Shown: piece by piece, positions 6,459 through 12,637 of the stretch
How the letters are laid out: each line of letters starts with the position of its first letter
Numbering within the stretch: the first letter of the stretch is position 1
Source of the DNA: DASWHX01 sp036397995
GTDB taxonomy: Bacteria; Bacteroidota; Bacteroidia; Cytophagales; Cyclobacteriaceae
Direction: 5' to 3'
DNA length: 12,637 nucleotides
NCBI GenBank assembly: GCA_036397995.1
Contig: DASWHX010000083.1
Span: 1-12,637 of the forward strand
Translations under genes and position numbers: made by a program
The notes under the pieces: generated by a model
Seen by the model: only the letters and a program-made list of their open reading frames with translations
The model's database searches: none
Told to the model about the DNA's origin: nothing

Positions 6459-8429
6459 ATGACCTCAGGCAAAATTATAACATTTCTACTTTTGATGTTC
6501 ACACTGTCCTATGAGGGATCTTTTGGTCAGAGGTCTGTGGAGAAGCGGTTATTTAGTCCTGAATTCATTAAAAAGGATATTTCCACTTATTCCCAATCTG
6601 ATTTATTCGACTTTCCGAACATTAATTTGGTTCCTTTTTACTACCACAGATCCGAAATGAACCGAATTCAAAACCTTGAAAACAGAAAGAATTGGAAAGA
6701 TTTGTATCCGGTGCTGCGTGCATACGTGAAGAATTTCGGAATAGAAAATTTTTATAAAGATACTTATTGGGTTTGGAGACTTGCCAAATTGACAGAAGAA
6801 ATGGGAAACCATGATGAAGCATTGCTGTTATACAGACTGGTTTTGAAACATCATAGAGAGGATATTGACATAACGAAAGTGGAGCTTCATTATGACTCTC
6901 TGATTGCCAATGATAAAGATTATTTTGTGCCTATTGATTACTACTATGAATTGGTAGAATTCCGTAAAGAGGTGGATACCTTGAGGCCACCACGGGGAGT
7001 ATTAATAAACATGGGAAAAGATATTAACAGTGAAACAAGCGATTACGCACCAAGTCTGAATATGGCAGACAAAATGTTAATCTTTACGAGCAAAAGGAAA
7101 GTAATAAATCCAGGCATGGGAGAAGAACCCAATGAAGATTTATTTTTTTCCATCAATGATGACGGATACTGGCGACCTGCCCAATCTTTTCCTGATTTGA
7201 ATACGCTTTATAATGAAGGCTCCGCCTGCATGTCAAAAGATGGAAAAACTTTATACTTTAGCCGTTGTTACTCACCTGAATCGTACGGCAATTGTGACAT
7301 TTTTGTGGCAAAGATGCAATTTGATGGCAAATGGAGTGATGTGGCCAATATGGGTCCGAACATCAATAGCCTGGCCTGGGATTCTCATCCTAGCTTAAAT
7401 CATACGGAAGATACGCTCTACTTCGCTTCAGACAGGATTGGCGGTTTTGGTCTTGCAGATATTTACTTTACCTATAAAGATGCAAATGGCAGATGGATGC
7501 CGGCCAAAAATGCAGGGCCCATTGTTAATTCCAGGGCCAATGAAATTTCGCCCTTTTTCCATCATAAGGATGAAATCCTTTATTTCAGCAGTAATGGGCA
7601 CGCGGTAAATTTTGGCGCTTTCGATATTTATAAAACGCAGAGAGTGCGGAGCAGTTGGAGTGAACCAAAAAATATTGGACCGCTGGTGAACGGTTCAGGA
7701 AATGAGTTTTACTTTACTATCGATTCCGAATCCAGGAATCTTTATTATTCCCATTCCACCGAAAAAGACATCAATAATCTTGATTTATATTCATTTCCTG
7801 TACCTATGGAAGCACAACCCGGAGCCACTACAACCCTGGAGGGAAGTCTTAATGATGGATCAGATGAGCCATTCAAGGGAATAGTTTCTATCATTGATAT
7901 GGATAACGGAATTGAAGTGGCACCAAAATTTCTGCGTCCGGACGGAACTTTCGAATTCAATTTAATCAACAATAACAATTACCTGCTTATTATAAGGGGT
8001 GAAGAGTTCTTAAAGATTGAAGAATTATTTTTCCTGGATGGGAATACTGAATTTCTACAAACAACTGAAAATATTAAATCTACTATTGAATTTGAGTCCA
8101 TTCAATTTGGGAATGAAGAGTCAAACATCAATGGATCCATGTTTGGTGATTTAAATAAAGTTGGCGAATTTCTTCTCGACAATCCTGAATTTACCTTAAA
8201 AATTTCCGGCCATACGGATTCTGACGGAAGGGAAGAATTTAACCTTGAATTGTCACAGAAACGGGCGGACGCGATTAAGGAATATCTGGTTTACTTCAAC
8301 TCGGTTGAGCCTGAAAGAATTATTTCGGAAGGTTATGGAAGCTCCAAACCACTGGTTAAAGAAGTAACTGATGCTGATAAGAGTGTTAACCGCAGGGTTG
8401 AGTTCCAGCTGGTAAAAGGTGGAGGATAA
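6459..8429 (+). CDS. Exported TPR/PD40/OmpA-domain protein (PorE-like architecture)
   Basis: A 656-residue envelope protein. Residues 1-23 form a signal peptide (hydrophobic ITFLLLMFTL core, likely cleavage after SFG) without a lipobox cysteine. A helical TPR-like region follows (about 74-135), then about five PD40/beta-propeller repeats with LYFSS- or LIFTS-type strands (about 194-433), a carboxypeptidase-regulatory-like beta domain (about 458-520) and a C-terminal OmpA domain (about 545-652). The OmpA domain keeps the peptidoglycan-binding pattern TDSDG...NLELSQKRA, with Asp587 and Arg602 spaced 15 residues apart as in known diaminopimelate-binding OmpA domains. This domain order is that of PorE, which links the type IX secretion system to peptidoglycan, but PorE is a lipoprotein, and Bacteroidota encode several paralogues, so the exact role is open. 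It is apparently a single-gene unit: lon diverges upstream, and rseP converges downstream with a 2-bp gap. Confidence 0.88.
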   Translation: MTSGKIITFLLLMFTLSYEGSFGQRSVEKRLFSPEFIKKDISTYSQSDLFDFPNINLVPFYYHRSEMNRIQNLENRKNWKDLYPVLRAYVKNFGIENFYKDTYWVWRLAKLTEEMGNHDEALLLYRLVLKHHREDIDITKVELHYDSLIANDKDYFVPIDYYYELVEFRKEVDTLRPPRGVLINMGKDINSETSDYAPSLNMADKMLIFTSKRKVINPGMGEEPNEDLFFSINDDGYWRPAQSFPDLNTLYNEGSACMSKDGKTLYFSRCYSPESYGNCDIFVAKMQFDGKWSDVANMGPNINSLAWDSHPSLNHTEDTLYFASDRIGGFGLADIYFTYKDANGRWMPAKNAGPIVNSRANEISPFFHHKDEILYFSSNGHAVNFGAFDIYKTQRVRSSWSEPKNIGPLVNGSGNEFYFTIDSESRNLYYSHSTEKDINNLDLYSFPVPMEAQPGATTTLEGSLNDGSDEPFKGIVSIIDMDNGIEVAPKFLRPDGTFEFNLINNNNYLLIIRGEEFLKIEELFFLDGNTEFLQTTENIKSTIEFESIQFGNEESNINGSMFGDLNKVGEFLLDNPEFTLKISGHTDSDGREEFNLELSQKRADAIKEYLVYFNSVEPERIISEGYGSSKPLVKEVTDADKSVNRRVEFQLVKGGG

Positions 8430-8440
8430 TACTATCCACC
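8414..8440 (-). terminator. Weak hairpin with T-tract at the ompA-like/rseP convergence
   Basis: GGTGGA (8418-8423) pairs with TCCACC (8435-8440), and an alternative inner stem GGATA/TATCC (8424-8428 with 8433-8437) has a four-base loop. Read on the minus strand, the hairpin is followed by TTTT (8417-8414), which fits a weak intrinsic terminator for the GH3-dxr-rseP transcript. On the plus strand no T-run follows. The structure spans both stop codons. Confidence 0.35.
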
Positions 8441-9769
8441 AAACAATCCCTTAATTGCTTCCAGCTTAAAAATATCATTGAATATTATGAAAGCCATTAA
8501 GGCCAGTAGAAATACAACACCGATTTTTTGTGCTCCTTCCAGAAATTTATCCGATGGTTTTCTTCCTGAAATAATTTCATAGGAAAGAAACATAACATGA
8601 CCTCCATCTAAAGCAGGAATGGGTAAGAAATTCATGAAGGCAAGTACCATGGAAAGCAAACCGGTTATACTCCAGAACCTTGCCCAGTCCCAGGTTCCGC
8701 CAAAAATTTGTGCAATACCAATCGGGCCGCTGATTGATTTACTGGCAGACACTTCACCTCTAAAAATTTTCCCAAGCGCTTTTATATTCACCCAAACGGC
8801 CATAAATGCCCTGCCGGTTCCTTCCGGCACTGATTCAAAAAAGCTATAGTTTTTATGACTAAAATCAATTATGGCCTCGGTGTAAAATCCAATCGTACCT
8901 TCTTCATTTATTTTTACCGTAAGATTAAAAAGGTCGCCCGCTCTTTCTACAACCACCGGAACGTCTTCACCGACATGTTGATCTTTTATGCTTTCAAATT
9001 GGTCCCTGTAAAGTGTTGATTCGCCTGCCATTTCAATAATTTTATCCCCGGGCCTGAGGCCTGACGTCAGGGCATCGCTATCTTCCGGGATGCTGGCTAT
9101 CCTCCAGGGATAACGAATCTCAATAAATTGCTGCGCGGCTTTTCTATCGGAAAGCTTTTCGATAAAATCGATGGGTATGGGTATATTTACTAACTTACCG
9201 TCTCTTTCTACCGTGTAGTAACCGCCATTGCTCAACAAAACATTTGGGCTTTGAATATCACCAAAGCTTTGGTAGTCTTCTCCATTGATTTTAACAATCT
9301 TATCCCCGGTTTCAAAACCTAATTCCCTGCCTATTTCGAGTGCAACAATTCCATACTTATTGGCATCTTCCTTAGAAATGAAAGTATCACCATAATACCA
9401 AACAATCCCGATGCTAATAAATATTCCCAGAAAAACATTAACCGTTATTCCTCCCATCATCACGATAAGCCTTTGCCAGGCCGGCTTTGAGCGGAATTCG
9501 TAATCTTTTGGTTCCTCTTTAAGGTGATTGGTATCAAATGATTCATCAATCATACCTGAGATTTTTACATATCCACCGAGAGGTATGGCACCAATCGAGT
9601 ATTCCGTTTCGCCGTACTTCACTCCATATATTTTTGGTGGAAAACCTATTGAATATTGTTCCACCCGCATTCCAAAAGCTTTAGCAGCAACGAGGTGTCC
9701 CAATTCATGTAATCCAACTAATATAGAAAGGCTCAGAAGTATCTGAGCGGTCATTATCAATCCTTCCAT
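8432..9769 (-). CDS. rseP: RseP-type site-2 intramembrane zinc metalloprotease
   Basis: A 445-residue inner-membrane protease of the M50/site-2 family, the usual length for RseP. The zinc motif HELGH (His21, Glu22, His25) lies in the first membrane segment. IPLGGYVKISG (62-72) is the conserved membrane-reentrant loop. There are two PDZ-like regions (about 133-200 and 218-290; LRPGDKIIEMAG is typical), and NFLPIPALDGGHVMF (380-394) carries the third zinc ligand, Asp388. The last hydrophobic segment is about 416-430. RseP cuts transmembrane anti-sigma factors and leftover signal peptides; its substrates here are unknown. The start ATG (9767-9769) shares one base with the dxr stop in a TAATG junction, so translation is probably coupled. 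A second ATG five codons in (residue 6) is also possible. Its stop lies 2 bp from the converging ompA-like gene. Confidence 0.95.
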   Translation of the reverse strand: MEGLIMTAQILLSLSILVGLHELGHLVAAKAFGMRVEQYSIGFPPKIYGVKYGETEYSIGAIPLGGYVKISGMIDESFDTNHLKEEPKDYEFRSKPAWQRLIVMMGGITVNVFLGIFISIGIVWYYGDTFISKEDANKYGIVALEIGRELGFETGDKIVKINGEDYQSFGDIQSPNVLLSNGGYYTVERDGKLVNIPIPIDFIEKLSDRKAAQQFIEIRYPWRIASIPEDSDALTSGLRPGDKIIEMAGESTLYRDQFESIKDQHVGEDVPVVVERAGDLFNLTVKINEEGTIGFYTEAIIDFSHKNYSFFESVPEGTGRAFMAVWVNIKALGKIFRGEVSASKSISGPIGIAQIFGGTWDWARFWSITGLLSMVLAFMNFLPIPALDGGHVMFLSYEIISGRKPSDKFLEGAQKIGVVFLLALMAFIIFNDIFKLEAIKGLFGG

Positions 9770-10929
9770 TATTTTATTATCTCTCTGGCTTTAATTCTTG
9801 TTTCTTTATCGGTGTTAACAAAATCCTCGTAACCTGGTTTAGGAATAAACGGTACTTTTTCCATACAGGTTTCCACAACCTCTGACATTCGCAAAAACCC
9901 AATTTTATCATTTAAAAAATTCTCCACCGCTATTTCATTCGCCGCATTCAGGATACAAGGCATATTTCCCCCAAAATTAATCGATTTATAGGCCAATTCC
10001 AGATTACGGAATGTTTTTAAGTCCGGCTTCTCAAAAGTCAGCGTGGGATAATTCTCAAAACTGTACCTGGGAAAGTCTGATTTTAGTCTATTCGGATAAG
10101 ATAAGGCATAAAGTATCGGTAACCTCATATCAGGCACGCCCATTTGCGCCTTTATCGATCCATCCTGAAACTGCACCATAGAATGAATAATGCTTTGCGG
10201 ATGAATAACCACCTCCACCTGGCCGGCATCAAGACCGAATAACCATTTCGCCTCAATTACTTCCAGGCCTTTGTTCATCAGAGTCGCGGAATCGATGGTG
10301 ATTTTTGCCCCCATGTCCCAGTTTGGATGTTTTAAGGCTTGTTCCTTGGTAACGGAGGTCAGGAATTCTTGCGACTTTCCCCTGAAAGGCCCGCCTGAAG
10401 CGGTGAGAATAATTTTCTCAATAGGATTATGAAACTCTCCCACTATGCATTGAAAAATGGCTGAATGTTCAGAATCCACTGGAAAAATATTTACACCGGC
10501 TTCCCGCGCAAGGCTTGTAATCCATTCTCCAGCTACAACCAAAGTTTCTTTATTTGCAAGCGCGATTTCCTTTCCGGCTTTTATGGCATTTACCGTTGGA
10601 AGTAACCCTGAGTACCCAACCAGGGCTGTTAGCACCATATCAATAGTCTCCATTTCCACAATGGAAGCAAGACTTTTAACTCCGGAAAATACTTTAATAT
10701 TTAATCCAGTCAGTTCATTTTTTACAAATTCATATTCATTGTCATTCACAATTACCACCGCATTCGGTTTGAATCGCTTTGATTGTTCAACCAATAACTC
10801 GCTATTGTTGTTGGAAGTAAGAACCTCCACCTGAAACTGATCCGGGTGCTTTCCAATTACTTCCAGGGTTTGTCTTCCAATTGAGCCAGTACTTCCCAGG
10901 ATTGCGATATTTTTTTTTATTGAATCCAA
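9769..10929 (-). CDS. dxr: 1-deoxy-D-xylulose 5-phosphate reductoisomerase
   Basis: A 386-residue cytoplasmic enzyme of the MEP pathway. It rearranges and reduces 1-deoxyxylulose 5-phosphate to 2-C-methyl-D-erythritol 4-phosphate with NADPH and a divalent metal, feeding isoprenoids for quinones and the undecaprenyl carrier. Visible motifs are the NADPH loop GSTGSIG (12-18), ALANKETLV (123-131), metal ligands Asp152 and Glu154 in VDSEHSAIFQ with Glu223 in MNKGLE, the ASGGPFRG loop (177-184), and the VIHPQSIIHSMVQF segment (241-254). The length is normal. The start is a TTG at 10927-10929: an upstream in-frame TAA (10954-10956) and the NADPH motif 11 residues in exclude other usual starts. It begins 7 bp after the GH3 gene and ends in a TAATG overlap with rseP, so the three are likely one operon. 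Confidence 0.97.
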   Translation of the reverse strand: MDSIKKNIAILGSTGSIGRQTLEVIGKHPDQFQVEVLTSNNNSELLVEQSKRFKPNAVVIVNDNEYEFVKNELTGLNIKVFSGVKSLASIVEMETIDMVLTALVGYSGLLPTVNAIKAGKEIALANKETLVVAGEWITSLAREAGVNIFPVDSEHSAIFQCIVGEFHNPIEKIILTASGGPFRGKSQEFLTSVTKEQALKHPNWDMGAKITIDSATLMNKGLEVIEAKWLFGLDAGQVEVVIHPQSIIHSMVQFQDGSIKAQMGVPDMRLPILYALSYPNRLKSDFPRYSFENYPTLTFEKPDLKTFRNLELAYKSINFGGNMPCILNAANEIAVENFLNDKIGFLRMSEVVETCMEKVPFIPKPGYEDFVNTDKETRIKAREIIK

Positions 10930-10936
10930 ATCAAGA

Positions 10937-12436
10937 TTAAATGATGGCGTATTTTATTAATTCGTCGGCAATTTTTCGATCATTAGAAAGTCGTGGTACT
11001 TTATTTTGTCCGCCTAGTTTTCCAATTTGTTTCATATATTCTCTGAATGAATCCCTGCGGAGCGAAATTATTTTAAGATTAGAAAGAATCTTCCCTGAGA
11101 TTAAATCGTCATAGTAAGGATTTAATTCCTGGAGCCGTAAATTTAACTCATAAATGAATTTAGACAAATCGACAGGCGGACTCCGGAACTCAATATACCA
11201 TTCGTGGTGCGGCAGACCGCTTTCCGGAGAAACATTCGGAGCGACAGTAAATTCGATAATTTCTGTTCCAGGCTGAGATGAGCATGCATGTTCCATTGCT
11301 TTTTCAACTTCCTCCCCAATAACATGCTCACCAAATGCAGAAATAAAATGCTTTATACGGCCTGTAACTACCAGTCTGAACGGACTATCGGAGATAAATT
11401 TCACTGTGTCACCCAGAGAATAAGACCAAAGACCGGCATTATTGCTGAGCACCACAGCATAATTCTTATTAAGTTCAATTTGATCGATCATTAACCTGGA
11501 AGGTTTTTCATTAAAAAATTCATCAGCCGGAATAAATTCGAAAAAGATTCCTGAATTTAATAAAAGTAAAAGTCCGTTCTTATTCTGAGAATCCTGGTAG
11601 GCAATGAAGCCTTCTGAGGCCGGGTAAGTTTCAATGGAATCGATTTCTTTACCAATGGATTCAAAAAGTTTTTTCCGGTACGGCTCAAAACTTACTCCTC
11701 CATAGATAAATAGTGAAAAATCAGGGAATACATCTTTAATCAATTTTTGAGTTCTGTCATGAATTCGATCAAAATACATCTGTACCCAGGGGGGAATCCC
11801 GGAAATCAAACTCATAGGTTGAGCCAAAGTTTCATCAATTATTCTTTCGAGTTTTTCTTCCCAGTCTTCGATGCAATTTGTTTCAATGGAAGGCAGCTGA
11901 TTGCCACGAAGCCATGAAGGAACATGATGATTTACAATGCCTGAAAGCCGGCCAGTTGGAATTTTACCGGTGAAATCAAGCTGCGGACTGCCAGAGAGAA
12001 AAATCAATTTCTTATCGCTGAAAGAACTTTTTCCTGTTTCATGAATATAAGATAAGATGGCGTTTCTTGCTCCGTTAATGTGATTGGGAATACTTTCTTT
12101 CGTAAGAGGAATATATTTAACACCTGAGGTTGTGCCGGAAGTTTTAGATAAGTATTTCGGAATTCCCGGCCAGAGAACATTGCGCTCACCTTTTACAATT
12201 TTCTCCATATAGATTTTCAGGTCTTCATAATCCCTGACAGGAACCTGCGATTTAAAATCATTGTAATTCTTTATTGAATCAAAATTGTGCTGCTTACCAA
12301 AAAGAGTTTGGGAACCGGTACTGATTAAATTTTCAAAAATCTTTTTTTGACTTTCGGCGGGTGCTGAGGACCAAGCGATAGTTTCTTTTGCAACGTATGC
12401 GGCAAAGGGTTTTGCAAGAATCGAACGAATGCCCAT
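10937..12436 (-). CDS. GH3 auxin-responsive promoter family protein (acyl-adenylating enzyme)
   Basis: A 499-residue protein of the GH3 family. Plant members adenylate carboxylic-acid hormones and couple them to amino acids; bacterial members are common in Bacteroidota, but their substrate is unknown to me. The ATP-binding motif SKTSGTTSGVKYIP is at 97-110, a YPASEGFIA segment (about 262-270) corresponds to the second adenylate motif, and YSLGDTV and GRIKHFISAFGEHV (about 340-373) belong to the hinge and C-terminal lobe. No signal peptide or membrane span is seen, so it is probably cytoplasmic. The ATG at 12434-12436 is the likely start; the N-terminus (FAAYVAKETIAW) looks native. It is the first gene of a tight unit with dxr (7-bp gap) and rseP, which suggests housekeeping expression with isoprenoid and envelope genes. 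A carboxylate-activating role is inferred from the family. Confidence 0.93.
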   Translation of the reverse strand: MGIRSILAKPFAAYVAKETIAWSSAPAESQKKIFENLISTGSQTLFGKQHNFDSIKNYNDFKSQVPVRDYEDLKIYMEKIVKGERNVLWPGIPKYLSKTSGTTSGVKYIPLTKESIPNHINGARNAILSYIHETGKSSFSDKKLIFLSGSPQLDFTGKIPTGRLSGIVNHHVPSWLRGNQLPSIETNCIEDWEEKLERIIDETLAQPMSLISGIPPWVQMYFDRIHDRTQKLIKDVFPDFSLFIYGGVSFEPYRKKLFESIGKEIDSIETYPASEGFIAYQDSQNKNGLLLLLNSGIFFEFIPADEFFNEKPSRLMIDQIELNKNYAVVLSNNAGLWSYSLGDTVKFISDSPFRLVVTGRIKHFISAFGEHVIGEEVEKAMEHACSSQPGTEIIEFTVAPNVSPESGLPHHEWYIEFRSPPVDLSKFIYELNLRLQELNPYYDDLISGKILSNLKIISLRRDSFREYMKQIGKLGGQNKVPRLSNDRKIADELIKYAII

Positions 12437-12545
12437 GGCTGCAAATCTACCCCAAACATTGAAATAGAAAGAATGGGCGAATCAAAGATGTATTACACTA
12501 TAATATAATTATTTTATTATAATTTTATCTTTATATAAGTAAAAT
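12437..12545. promoter_or_regulatory. AT-rich divergent control region between the GH3 and lipoprotein genes
   Basis: This 109-bp gap separates two divergent genes, so both promoters are expected here. Bases about 12490-12545 are almost entirely A and T, with repeated TATAAT/ATTATA words. TATCTTTA (12526-12533, plus strand) matches seven of eight bases of the TAnnTTTG -7 consensus and lies 12 bases before the lipoprotein ATG. On the minus strand, TAGATTTG (12449-12442) is a full match but only five bases from the GH3 ATG. Neither has a clear -33 partner. Confidence 0.35.
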
Positions 12546-12637
12546 ATGAAAAAATATACCTTACCCTTTGTTATACTTTGTTTAATTTATTTGTTTTCCT
12601 GCGATCCAAAAGATAAACCATCAGTTGAAGTTGAGGA
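12546..12637 (+). CDS. Lipoprotein, N-terminal fragment
   Basis: The gene runs off the end of the window; 30 complete codons are visible from the ATG at 12546. The sequence shows two lysines after the initiator, a hydrophobic core (LPFVILCLIYLF) and a lipobox LFSC with Cys19 as the predicted lipidated residue. An acidic/lysine stretch DPKDK then follows, as expected for mature envelope lipoproteins. An acidic residue right after the cysteine is often retained or surface-sorted differently among taxa, so inner versus outer membrane cannot be decided. The function cannot be inferred from this fragment. It diverges from the GH3-dxr-rseP operon. Confidence 0.75.
   Translation, partial: MKKYTLPFVILCLIYLFSCDPKDKPSVEVE

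Noticed and set aside
12490..12545. AT-rich repeated TATAAT-like tract as a possible replication or attachment site
   Set aside because: It is short, has no iterons, DnaA-box-like words or tRNA nearby, and is explained by a divergent promoter region.

Overview
The window looks like a chromosomal core region of a member of the Bacteroidota, probably of Cytophagia type. The evidence is a glycosyltransferase family 9 pair around a DUF4254 protein (a combination I associate with this phylum), a PD40/OmpA protein with the domain order of the type IX secretion protein PorE, a bacterial GH3-family protein, moderately AT-rich DNA and almost no purine-rich Shine-Dalgarno sites. I saw no mobile element, tRNA, rRNA, CRISPR array or phage gene. 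About 97% of the window is coding.

Layout. (1) 1-2398, plus strand: the 3' end of a GT9 glycosyltransferase, a DUF4254 protein, a second GT9 enzyme and a SixA-like histidine phosphatase. They are packed with gaps of 33 bp, a 4-bp overlap and 8 bp, so they probably form one operon for surface glycan or lipopolysaccharide-core assembly. (2) 2388-6277 (or 6298), minus strand: lon followed 11 bp later by hslU, an ATP-dependent proteolysis operon that converges on the phosphatase gene with an 11-bp tail overlap. No hslV is present in the window. (3) 6278-6458: the divergent lon/ompA control region, rich in TGCC/GGCA inverted repeats. (4) 6459-8429, plus strand: an exported PorE-like TPR/PD40/OmpA protein. 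(5) 8432-12436, minus strand: a GH3-family adenylating enzyme, dxr (second step of the MEP isoprenoid pathway) and an RseP-type site-2 protease. They are joined by a 7-bp gap and a one-base stop/start overlap. (6) 12437-12637: an AT-rich divergent region and the first 30 codons of a lipoprotein gene.

Taken together the genes serve the envelope and its quality control: glycan transfer to surface lipids, isoprenoid precursors (needed for undecaprenyl carrier and quinones), intramembrane proteolysis, cytoplasmic proteases and an outer-membrane/peptidoglycan-linked protein. The least understood parts are the DUF4254 protein between two GT9 enzymes, the GH3 protein co-transcribed with dxr and rseP, and the repeated palindromic motif upstream of lon. 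Nothing here clearly amounts to a wholly new system; the GT9-DUF4254-GT9 unit is the strongest candidate for undescribed biology.
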